Origin: Tenacibaculum singaporense
Lineage (GTDB): Bacteria; Bacteroidota; Bacteroidia; Flavobacteriales; Flavobacteriaceae
DNA: 64,000 nucleotides
Assembly: GCF_003867015.1 (NCBI RefSeq)
Contig: NZ_CP032548.1
Span: 3,291,001 to 3,355,000, forward strand
Reading direction: 5' to 3'
Shown: positions 16,820 through 24,840 of the stretch, piece by piece
How the letters are laid out: every line of letters begins with the position of its first letter
Numbering within the stretch: the stretch's first letter is position 1
The notes under the pieces: generated by a model
The model's database searches: none
What the model was told of the DNA's origin: nothing
Seen by the model: the letters and a program-made list of their open reading frames with translations, nothing else
Made by a program: the position numbers and the translations under genes

Positions 16820-17545
16820 ATGAAAACATTTGTCATTGGTGATATTCATGGAGGCTTAAAAGCCTTACCCCAAGTTTTAAAAAAAGCCAAAATCACTATA
16901 GAAGATACCTTAATTTTTCTTGGTGATTATGTGGACGGCTGGAGTGAATCTGCACAAGTCATTGATTTTTTAATAGAGTTAAACAAAAAGCATGAATGTA
17001 TTTTCATTAAAGGAAATCATGATTTGTGGTGTGAAGATTGGTTGAGAACAGGTAAAGGTGAAGTTATTTGGTTAGCACATGGTGGTGAAGAAACCCAAAA
17101 AAGCTACGAATCTTATTCAGAAGAACAGAAACAAAAACATTTAGCTTTTTTTCAACAAATGAAACCTTATTATATCGATAATAAAAATCGTTTGTTTATC
17201 CATGCTGGATTCACCTCTATGCACGGAGTGGAAAAAGAAACATTCAAATTAAATTATCATTTTGATAGAACCTTATGGGAAACAGCGTTGGCTACAGATA
17301 AAAACTTATCTAAAAAATCTGAACTATATCCTGAGAGGTTCACACACTATTCAGAGATATACATTGGCCACACCCCAACTATACGCTATAACTCATCAAA
17401 TCCTATAAACGCTTTAAACTTATGGAACATTGATACAGGTGCTGCATTCACAGGGTGTTTAACAATTATGGATGTCGACAGCAAAGAGTTTTGGCAAAGC
17501 AATCCAATAAAAACGCTATATCCAAACGAAAAAGGAAGAAATTAA
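16820..17545 (+). CDS. Metallophosphoesterase (PPP-like Ser/Thr phosphatase or ApaH-like)
   Basis: This is a 241-residue cytoplasmic protein. The ATG at 16820 puts the first metal motif directly at the N-terminus (MKTFVIGDIHGG); the longer upstream frame starts with TTG. The full motif series is present: GDIHG (7-11), GDYVDGW (about 34-40), GNHDLW (about 63-68), a later HAGF and YIGHTP. These coordinate two metals. The family includes PrpA/PrpE phosphatases and ApaH-type dinucleotide hydrolases; the NAD setting makes a nucleotide or ADP-ribose-derived substrate plausible, but this is inference. Confidence 0.88.
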   Translation: MKTFVIGDIHGGLKALPQVLKKAKITIEDTLIFLGDYVDGWSESAQVIDFLIELNKKHECIFIKGNHDLWCEDWLRTGKGEVIWLAHGGEETQKSYESYSEEQKQKHLAFFQQMKPYYIDNKNRLFIHAGFTSMHGVEKETFKLNYHFDRTLWETALATDKNLSKKSELYPERFTHYSEIYIGHTPTIRYNSSNPINALNLWNIDTGAAFTGCLTIMDVDSKEFWQSNPIKTLYPNEKGRN

Positions 17546-17567
17546 AATAAAAATTTTTGCTTATAAT

Positions 17568-17589
17568 TTAATTTGCGTAAATTTGACAC
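17568..17589 (+). promoter_or_regulatory. nadV promoter box and overlapping NrtR-type operator
   Basis: The operator GCGTAAATTTGACAC (17575-17589) reads GTGTCAAATTTACGC on the other strand, close to the prs site. It begins at the G of TTAATTTG (17568-17575), a one-mismatch TAnnTTTG box. It lies 17 bp before the ATG. Confidence 0.6.
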
Positions 17590-17606
17590 AAAAAAAATAA
17601 CAAACT

Positions 17607-19079
17607 ATGAACCCATTATTATATACAGACGGTTATAAAGTAGACCACAGAAGACAATACCCTAACAATACCACGTTAGTATATTCAAACTGGACACCAA
17701 GAAAAAGTAGAATTCAAGGAGTTGAAAAAGTAGTTTTTTTCGGACTACAATATTTCATCAAAAAATATATTATTAAAGAATTTCAAACCAACTTCTTTAA
17801 CAAACCAAAAGAAGAAATTTGCAAACAATACAGCAGAAGAATCAACAATTATTTAGGTGAAAACTCTGTAGGTATAGAGCATATTGCTGCGTTACACGAT
17901 TTAGGGTACATTCCTATGACTTTTAAAGCATTACCTGAAGGTGTCGAGGTTCCTATCAGAGTACCAATGTTTACTATGTATAATACATTGCCAGAGTTCT
18001 TTTGGTTAACCAATTACTTTGAAACTTTATTATCTACTACTGTTTGGTTACCATGTAATTCTGCAACCATTGCAAAACAATACAGAAAAATATTAGACAA
18101 ATACGCACAAGAAACCTCATCTGTTCCTGAAATGGTAGATTGGCAAGGGCACGACTTTTCTATGAGAGGAATGGCTGGTTTAGAAGCTGCTGAAATGAGT
18201 GCTGCTGGTCACTTATTAAGCTTTACTGGTACAGATACAATTCCTGCTGTAGATTTTTTAGAAAAGTATTACAATGCTGATTCTGACAACGAATTGATTG
18301 GTGGTTCTGTTGCAGCAACTGAACACTCTGTAATGTGTATGGGAACCAATAGTGGTGAAGAAGATACTTTTAAAAGATTAATTACTGAGGTATATCCAAA
18401 CGGTATCGTTTCTATTGTTTCTGATACTTGGGATTTATGGAAAGTACTTACCGAATACTTACCTAATCTAAAAGAAGAAGTCTTAGCTAGAGATGGTAAA
18501 GTAGTGATTAGACCAGACAGCGGGGATCCTTTTGATATTATTTGCGGAAACCCCAATGGTAAGACAAAAGCAGCACAAAAAGGAGTTATACAACTGCTTT
18601 GGGAAGTTTTTGGAGGAACAACCAATACAAAAGGATATAAAGAATTAGATAGTCATATTGGAGCTATTTATGGCGATAGCATTACCCTTGAAAGAGCCAC
18701 ACAAATTTGTGAACGTTTAAAACAAAAAGGATTTGCCTCTACCAACGTAGTCTTAGGAATTGGTTCTTTTACTTATCAATACAACACCAGAGATACCTTT
18801 GGATTTGCCATGAAAGCTACTTACGGAGAAGTAGATGGAGAAGGAAGAGAAATTTTTAAAGATCCAATTACCGATGACGGGACTAAAAAATCTGCCAAAG
18901 GATTATTAAAAATAACGTTAGAAGATGGAGAATATAAATTACACGATCAAGTAAGTTGGGAAGAAGAACAAAAAGGCGAATTACGAGAAGTTTTTAAAGA
19001 CGGAAAATTGTTAGTTGATGAAAAACTAAGTGAAATAAGACTCCGTACTAAAAACAGCGTATTAGAATTTTCAGAATAA
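17607..19079 (+). CDS. nadV: Nicotinamide phosphoribosyltransferase (NAMPT/NadV)
   Basis: This 490-residue cytoplasmic enzyme condenses nicotinamide and PRPP to NMN, the one-step salvage route to NAD. Length matches the family (about 490). Diagnostic segments are GSVAATEHSVM (the His phosphorylated in NAMPT, about residue 237), IVSDTWDLWKVL, VVIRPDSGDPFDI (PRPP/phosphate site), IYGDSITLERA and VLGIGSFTYQYNTRDTFGFA. It is distinct from the nicotinate enzyme PncB. It closes the NAD block and would use the PRPP made by the adjacent prs. Operator and promoter are directly upstream; a weak terminator follows the stop. Confidence 0.94.
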   Translation: MNPLLYTDGYKVDHRRQYPNNTTLVYSNWTPRKSRIQGVEKVVFFGLQYFIKKYIIKEFQTNFFNKPKEEICKQYSRRINNYLGENSVGIEHIAALHDLGYIPMTFKALPEGVEVPIRVPMFTMYNTLPEFFWLTNYFETLLSTTVWLPCNSATIAKQYRKILDKYAQETSSVPEMVDWQGHDFSMRGMAGLEAAEMSAAGHLLSFTGTDTIPAVDFLEKYYNADSDNELIGGSVAATEHSVMCMGTNSGEEDTFKRLITEVYPNGIVSIVSDTWDLWKVLTEYLPNLKEEVLARDGKVVIRPDSGDPFDIICGNPNGKTKAAQKGVIQLLWEVFGGTTNTKGYKELDSHIGAIYGDSITLERATQICERLKQKGFASTNVVLGIGSFTYQYNTRDTFGFAMKATYGEVDGEGREIFKDPITDDGTKKSAKGLLKITLEDGEYKLHDQVSWEEEQKGELREVFKDGKLLVDEKLSEIRLRTKNSVLEFSE

Positions 19080-19080
19080 C

Positions 19081-19110
19081 AAAAAAGCAGGAATTTCACC
19101 CCTGTTTTTT
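19081..19110 (+). terminator. Terminator after nadV
   Basis: An AAAAAGCAGG / CCTGTTTTT stem (one G-T pair) with a 9-nt loop, ending in six T's, directly after the stop. Confidence 0.7.
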
Positions 19111-19217
19111 CCATTTAAAAACCTACTAAAAACACTAAATGCCAACACCTTACAAACCTCTTAATTTGCTTAACTCTTGATTTTTTCATATCTTAATTGC
19201 AACTAAAAAAGAAACTT

Positions 19218-19472
19218 ATGACAGATCAAGAACAGAAAAGACTCGATACAATGAATTCCGTTTTAGTTAAAATGGAAGACATTAAAAACACGCAAAAAAG
19301 TTTAATTGAAAAAATTGGTGTGGTTGAAGTTCAACTATTCGATATCCAGTCAAAAGACTTAGACAAAGAACTCGAAAAAGTAATGGTAAGAGCTTCTGAC
19401 ACCTTAAATATTATAAAACAAGCTACCGAAGCTTTTGAAATGAAACGAAACCGTTTAGAAAACGAAGCATAA
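19218..19472 (+). CDS. Small coiled-coil protein of unknown function
   Basis: This is an 84-residue protein from the ATG at 19218 (the longer frame starts with TTG at 19197). It is highly charged and almost wholly helical, with heptad-like spacing (VLVKMEDI..TQKSLIEKIGVVEVQLFDI), so a coiled-coil oligomer is likely. It has no signal peptide, membrane segment or Cys. It is monocistronic between two terminators and convergent with ygiQ. Family not recognised. Confidence 0.6.
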   Translation: MTDQEQKRLDTMNSVLVKMEDIKNTQKSLIEKIGVVEVQLFDIQSKDLDKELEKVMVRASDTLNIIKQATEAFEMKRNRLENEA

Positions 19473-19474
19473 AT

Positions 19475-19505
19475 AAAAAATCCGCCTAACAGCGGATTTT
19501 TATTT
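19475..19505. terminator. Bidirectional terminator between convergent genes
   Basis: Stem AAATCCGC (19478-19485) with GCGGATTT (19492-19499), an A-run on the left and T-run on the right, so it can serve both the coiled-coil gene and ygiQ. Confidence 0.85.
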
Positions 19506-21457
19506 TATCGTCTCTTCTTTTTAAAACCTTTATTCTTTCTTCTAGAAGGCTTTGATGGTTTATACGTCACAGTATCATCAAATGTATTTTTAGCTTTCCC
19601 TGCTTTATTTTTTCGCCAAGAAGTGTCTTCTGGAAGTAATTTTTTCAATAAATCAGTACGTCCAACTTTGTTTAACGTATCTTTAATCCATTGCTTATTT
19701 TCCTTTTTATACCAAAAGAAAAACTTGTGCTGATCTTCCTTCTCCTTTTTGGTTTTCGGAGTTTTCACCTCTTTTAAAGTATACGGATGATATCCACTGT
19801 AATAAATTACTGTAGCCACCGTCATAGGTGTTGGTGTAAAACCTTGTACCTGTTCTAGCTGAAACCCCATGTCTTTAGTCTCTGCAGCTAAGTTTGCCAT
19901 ATCTTCTGCCTCACAAGCTGGGTGACTTGATATAAAATAAGGAATTAACTGCAGTTTTAATTTCTTTTTGATGTTGATACGATCAAAACGTTCTTTAAAT
20001 AAATGGAAGTATTTAAACGACGGTTTACGCATTAACTTTAGTACAGGATCAGAAGTGTGTTCCGGTGCAACTTTTAATCGCCCAGAAACGTGTTTTGTCA
20101 TCACCTCTTCTGTATATGCATCTAACTCTTTAGGATCTGCATTTTTATTGAATTCAGGCACTAACATATCATGTCGAATACCACTACCAATAAATGATTT
20201 TTTCACCTTCGGATGTGCATCAACAGCTTGGTACAATTTTGTTAACGGTTTATGCGAAGTATCTAAATTACTACAAATTACAGGTGAAATACACGACGGA
20301 GCAACACATTTGTCGCAAATCGATTGTACTTTACCTTTCATTTTATACATATTCGCAGAAGGTCCTCCAATATCAGATAAGTAGCCTTTAAAATCGTCCA
20401 TTTGAGCAACTTGATCTACTTCTTTTAAAACCGATTCTTGACTTCTACTTGCAATAAACTTTCCTTGGTGCGCTGAAATAGTACAAAAACTACACCCTCC
20501 AAAACATCCACGGTGAATATTAATAGAAAACTTAATCATTTCAAACGCAGGAATAGGTCCACGTTTGTTATACTTTGGATGTGGTAATCGTGTAAAAGGC
20601 AAATCGAATGAAGCATCAATTTCTTCTTCCGTCATTGTTGGAAACGGCGGATTAATCATCAACTTTTTATTCCCAACCTTTTGAAAAATACGACGTGCAT
20701 ATAGTTTGTTCGACTCCTGCTCTATCACTTTAAAATTAGAAGCATAGGCTTTCTTATCCTTCAAACAAGTTTCATGCGAACTAATTTCTACATCGTCCCA
20801 GTTCTTATTTTTCGGAGTTTTCTCATCTTCTTCTAATAAAACTGCTGTCTGCTTAATCGTTTTTAAGCTCGAAAATGGTACACCTTTTTGTAACAACTCA
20901 ACAATTTCTCTTAGTGGCTGCTCACCCATTCCGTATACTAACATATCGGCTTTAGAGGTTTCTAAAATCGTTGGTAATAGTTTATCGGACCAATAATCGT
21001 AATGAGTAACACGACGCAACGAAGCTTCTATTCCTCCAATTAATACAGGAACATCTGGAAACTTTTCTTTTAAAATTTTAGAATATACTGAAGTTGCATA
21101 ATCAGGTCTAAACCCTTTATCTCCATTAGGAGTGTAAGCATCTTTATCACGACGACGTTTACTAGCCGTGTAATTACTTACCATTGGATCCATACAACCA
21201 CCTGTTACCGCAAAGAATAACCTTGGAATTCCTAGCTTCTCAAAATCTTGCAAATTATCATGTACACTTGGTTGCGGAACAATTGCCACACGCAAGCCGT
21301 AACTCTCTAAAATACGTCCAATTACTGCAGGACCAAATGATGGATGATCAACATATGCATCTCCACTGAATAGGATTACGTCTAATTCATCCCATCCTCT
21401 TAACTTCACCTCCTTATTTGTAGTCGGTAACCAATCTGAAAGTCGTCTAATTCTCAT
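19505..21457 (-). CDS. ygiQ: YgiQ-family radical SAM protein
   Basis: This 650-residue protein has the radical SAM cluster motif HRGCFGGCSFCTIS (CxxxCxxC, near residue 316), with an N-terminal UPF0313 domain (GDAYVDHPSFGPAVIG near 33) and a lysine-rich C-terminus. The later SGYHPYTLKEV segment and CDKCVAPSC, a possible second metal site, are also typical of YgiQ. The reaction is unknown in this family. The gene is alone on the minus strand; its start at 21457 is the first Met and fits the family N-terminus (WLPTTNKEV). Confidence 0.92.
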   Translation of the reverse strand: MRIRRLSDWLPTTNKEVKLRGWDELDVILFSGDAYVDHPSFGPAVIGRILESYGLRVAIVPQPSVHDNLQDFEKLGIPRLFFAVTGGCMDPMVSNYTASKRRRDKDAYTPNGDKGFRPDYATSVYSKILKEKFPDVPVLIGGIEASLRRVTHYDYWSDKLLPTILETSKADMLVYGMGEQPLREIVELLQKGVPFSSLKTIKQTAVLLEEDEKTPKNKNWDDVEISSHETCLKDKKAYASNFKVIEQESNKLYARRIFQKVGNKKLMINPPFPTMTEEEIDASFDLPFTRLPHPKYNKRGPIPAFEMIKFSINIHRGCFGGCSFCTISAHQGKFIASRSQESVLKEVDQVAQMDDFKGYLSDIGGPSANMYKMKGKVQSICDKCVAPSCISPVICSNLDTSHKPLTKLYQAVDAHPKVKKSFIGSGIRHDMLVPEFNKNADPKELDAYTEEVMTKHVSGRLKVAPEHTSDPVLKLMRKPSFKYFHLFKERFDRINIKKKLKLQLIPYFISSHPACEAEDMANLAAETKDMGFQLEQVQGFTPTPMTVATVIYYSGYHPYTLKEVKTPKTKKEKEDQHKFFFWYKKENKQWIKDTLNKVGRTDLLKKLLPEDTSWRKNKAGKAKNTFDDTVTYKPSKPSRRKNKGFKKKRR

Positions 21458-21601
21458 GCCGCTGCAAAGGTACGGGGTTTTATTTACACTGCAATACAGT
21501 AAAAAACTGAAAACTACATTATAAACACATCTAACAGAAAAAAATAAAATACTATTTTTTAACTAGATTTATCTCCTAATTAATTTAAATAAAACCCAAA
21601 A

Positions 21602-22159
21602 ATGAAAAAATGCATTACTTTTCTATTACTATTATTTTTATCACTTCAAACCTTTTCTCAAATACAAACCGAAAAAATAGTCCCTCCAGCCAAAGGTAAG
21701 TCGGTAATTTACTTTCTTAGAACAAGCGGTTTAGGCGCCCTAATGAACATTAGATATTTTGATAAAGAAGAATACTTAGGAAGATTTAATGGTATTAACT
21801 ATTTACGTTATGAATGTGATCCAGGAGAAAAAGTTTTTTGGATTAAAGCTGAAAACATTGATGTTTTAGAAGCTAATTTAGAAGCTGACAAAGTTTATTT
21901 AGTTGAAACCAATGCTATAATGGGAGCTTTTTCTGCAGGTGCGAAATTTAAACTAGTTGATTTCAACAAAAAGAATCAAGTTAAAAGAATTAATAAGCTT
22001 TTAGAAAAAAAAGAACCTAAGACTTTTACTCAAGAAACTCTACAAGAACAACTACAGAAAATGAAAGATGTTGTAAACAAGGGACTAAAAAAAGTAAGAA
22101 AAAAGATAGATCGTAAAAAGACAACTAAGTTACCATCTGATATGAATTATGAAGTATAA
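21602..22159 (+). CDS. Secreted DUF2846-like protein
   Basis: This 185-residue protein has a signal peptide (MKKCITFLLLLFLSLQTFSQ). The middle (about 30-125) reads like DUF2846: KSVIYFLRTSG, a short beta strand with the glycine turn GRFNGINYLRYECDPGE, and a later KVYLVETNAIMG. The C-terminal 55 residues are very rich in Lys and probably helical. There is no lipobox. It is followed closely by the metalloprotease gene but with a separate 100-bp gap. Function unknown. Confidence 0.6.
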   Translation: MKKCITFLLLLFLSLQTFSQIQTEKIVPPAKGKSVIYFLRTSGLGALMNIRYFDKEEYLGRFNGINYLRYECDPGEKVFWIKAENIDVLEANLEADKVYLVETNAIMGAFSAGAKFKLVDFNKKNQVKRINKLLEKKEPKTFTQETLQEQLQKMKDVVNKGLKKVRKKIDRKKTTKLPSDMNYEV

Positions 22160-22263
22160 ACTACTCACACCATTTAGTTTAACTTCCCTTTAACAATTAA
22201 TTAAGATAATACCGAAAGTAGTTTTACTAATTTCCGCCCTTATTTATTCTTATAATTTTTACA

Positions 22264-24762
22264 ATGACTAAAAAAATACTTTCAACTATTTTAGTAGTAT
22301 TTCTTGCTTTAGGTTTTTCTTTGAATGCGGAAGCACAACGAAAGAAGAAAAAAGACACAAAAAAAGAAACTACTGCTAAAAAAGACAAACTTAAAAAGGG
22401 CGGCATACAACCTTATGAAAAGGTAGTTACCAAAAAACACAAAACAGACGAAGGTTTGTTTAAAGTTCACTCAAAAGATGCTAAATATTTATTTGAAATT
22501 CCAGATTCTCTTCTGAACCGTGAAATGCTAATGGTGACTAGAATTGCCAAAACAGCTAGCGGTATTGGTTTTGGTGGTGGAAAACAAAATACGCAAGTGC
22601 TACGCTGGGTAAAAAACAAGAAGCAAATTTTACTAAAAGTAGTTTCTCACAATGTTGTAGCAGATACCATTTTACCGGTACACGAGGCTGTAGTTAATTC
22701 AAATTTTGAGCCCATCCTATTTGCTTTTCCAATCAAAGCATTTAGCAAAGACTCTACAGCTACTGTAATTGATGCTAGTCCTCTTTTTGAAGGTGATGTA
22801 AAAGCAATTGCTTTTCCACAAAGGAGCAGAAAGCGTTATAAGATTTCTAAAATGGATAAAACAAGATCTTATATTGACAGAATTAGCAGTTATCCTCAAA
22901 ACATAGAAGTTAGAAATGTAAAAACTTACATTGCTGGAAATCCTCCATCAAATTCAAGTGTAGGTTCTGTAACTATGGAGTTGAGTAACTCTATGATTTT
23001 ACTTCCTAAAACCCCTATGAAAAGACGTTATTTTGATGAGCGTGTAGGATGGTTTACGAGTTCTCAAACAGATTACGGTTTAGATGTTCAAAAAAGTAAA
23101 TCGGTTACCTATTTAGACAGATGGCGTTTAGAAGTAAAAGATGAAGACCTTGAAAAGTTTAAAAGAGGTGAATTAGTAGAACCTAAAAAACAAATTGTAT
23201 ACTACATTGACAGAGCTACACCAAAAAAATGGCGTAAGTACATCAAACAAGGTATTGAAGATTGGCAAATTGCTTTTGAAGCGGCTGGATTTAAAAATGC
23301 TATCATTGCTAAAGATGCTCCTACTAAAGAAGAAAATCCTGATTGGAGTCCTGAAGATGTACGTTACTCTGTAGTTCGTTACTTAGCATCTCCAATTCCT
23401 AATGCAAATGGACCTCACGTAAGTGACCCTCGTTCAGGAGAGATTTTAGAATCAGACATTAACTGGTACCATAATGTAATGACTTTATTACACAACTGGT
23501 TTTTTGTACAAACAGCTGCAATCAATCCAGATGCAAGAGGAAATCAATTTAAAGATGAAGTTATGGGACGCTTAATCCGTTTTGTTTCTTCTCATGAAGT
23601 TGGACATACTTTAGGATTGCCTCACAACATGGGAAGTTCTGTTGCATATCCTGTAGATTCTTTACGTTCTGCTGAATTTACTAAGAAAAATGGAACTGCT
23701 CCTTCAATTATGGATTATGCTCGTTTTAACTATGTAGCACAACCAGAAGACAAAGGAGTTGCTTTAATGCCTAATATTGGTCCTTACGATAAATATGCTA
23801 TCAACTGGGGATACAGACCAATCTTAGACAAATCAGCTAAAGATGAAAAAACAATCTTAAATCAGTGGATTAAAGAGAAAGCTGGAAATCCTGTGTATAG
23901 ATTCGGACACCAACAAGTTCGTAACATTATTGACCCTAGTTCACAAACAGAAGACTTAGGAGATGACGCTATGAAAGCGAGTGCTTATGGTATTAAAAAC
24001 CTACAACGTATTTTACCTCGTTTAGAAGAGTGGACTACTGAAGATGGTGAAACTTACGAAGAGTTAAAAACTATGTACGGACAAGTAGTTGGACAGTTTA
24101 ACAGATATATGGGACACGTAAGTTCTAATATTGGAGGGGTATACGAATACTTTAAAACTGCCGATCAAGATGGAGCCGTATACATTCACGTTCCAAAAGA
24201 GCATCAAAAAAGAGCTTTACAATTTGTAAATAACGAATTGTTTAAAACTCCTACTTGGTTAATTGATGAAAACATCATCAGTAAAACACAACACTCCGGA
24301 ATTATTGAGCGCATAAGAAGTTTACAAGTACGAACGTTAAACAGAGTTTTAAAAACTGGAAGATTAACACGTATGATTGAGAATGAAACTTTAAACGGAA
24401 CTAAAGCATATTCTCTTATTGAAATGATGGGAGATTTACGTAAAGGTATTTGGAGTGAAGTATACGCTAACAAAACTATAGATCCGTATCGTAGAAACTT
24501 ACAACGTGCACATTTAGACAGATTGGACTTTTTACTAAACAAAGCGAAAGATCAAAAAGCTGCTAAAAGTGACAGAGGTTATTTTAAACAAACAGCCGTT
24601 ACTATCAATCAATCAGATATTAAACCTGTGGTAAGAGGAGAGTTAAAACGTTTACAAAGAGATATTAAAAGAAGTATTCCTTCTGCTCGTAACACAATAA
24701 CTCGTTACCACTTACAAGATGCGGCGGATAGAATAGACACTATTCTAAATCCAAGCAAATAA
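22264..24762 (+). CDS. Large secreted zinc metalloprotease (DUF5117/DUF4953 type)
   Basis: This is an 832-residue exported protein with signal peptide MTKKILSTILVVFLALGFSL and AEAQ cleavage region. The metzincin zinc site HEVGHTLGLPH (His444, Glu445, His448, His454) is intact. The regions before it match the DUF5118/DUF5117 N-terminal half (YLFEIPDSLLNREML; VGWFTSSQTDYG) and those after it the C-terminal DUF4953 half (MDYARFNYVAQPEDKG with the Met-turn). Bacteroidetes carry several such proteases, thought to act in the periplasm or outside on protein substrates. Only a short Lys-rich linker follows the signal. Confidence 0.9.
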   Translation: MTKKILSTILVVFLALGFSLNAEAQRKKKKDTKKETTAKKDKLKKGGIQPYEKVVTKKHKTDEGLFKVHSKDAKYLFEIPDSLLNREMLMVTRIAKTASGIGFGGGKQNTQVLRWVKNKKQILLKVVSHNVVADTILPVHEAVVNSNFEPILFAFPIKAFSKDSTATVIDASPLFEGDVKAIAFPQRSRKRYKISKMDKTRSYIDRISSYPQNIEVRNVKTYIAGNPPSNSSVGSVTMELSNSMILLPKTPMKRRYFDERVGWFTSSQTDYGLDVQKSKSVTYLDRWRLEVKDEDLEKFKRGELVEPKKQIVYYIDRATPKKWRKYIKQGIEDWQIAFEAAGFKNAIIAKDAPTKEENPDWSPEDVRYSVVRYLASPIPNANGPHVSDPRSGEILESDINWYHNVMTLLHNWFFVQTAAINPDARGNQFKDEVMGRLIRFVSSHEVGHTLGLPHNMGSSVAYPVDSLRSAEFTKKNGTAPSIMDYARFNYVAQPEDKGVALMPNIGPYDKYAINWGYRPILDKSAKDEKTILNQWIKEKAGNPVYRFGHQQVRNIIDPSSQTEDLGDDAMKASAYGIKNLQRILPRLEEWTTEDGETYEELKTMYGQVVGQFNRYMGHVSSNIGGVYEYFKTADQDGAVYIHVPKEHQKRALQFVNNELFKTPTWLIDENIISKTQHSGIIERIRSLQVRTLNRVLKTGRLTRMIENETLNGTKAYSLIEMMGDLRKGIWSEVYANKTIDPYRRNLQRAHLDRLDFLLNKAKDQKAAKSDRGYFKQTAVTINQSDIKPVVRGELKRLQRDIKRSIPSARNTITRYHLQDAADRIDTILNPSK

Positions 24763-24771
24763 TTTTTCTTA

Positions 24772-24808
24772 AATAACAGCAATCTAATAGGTTGCTGTTA
24801 TTTTTTTA
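24772..24808 (+). terminator. Terminator after the metalloprotease gene
   Basis: An 11-bp perfect stem (24772-24782 with 24792-24802) with a 9-nt loop and a T-run. Confidence 0.88.
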
Positions 24809-24840
24809 TACATTTACTTTCCATTCACTAAAAAACTATA

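Noticed and set aside
19968-20391. Plus-strand frames within ygiQ
   Set aside because: Antisense to a long conserved gene; low-complexity translation.
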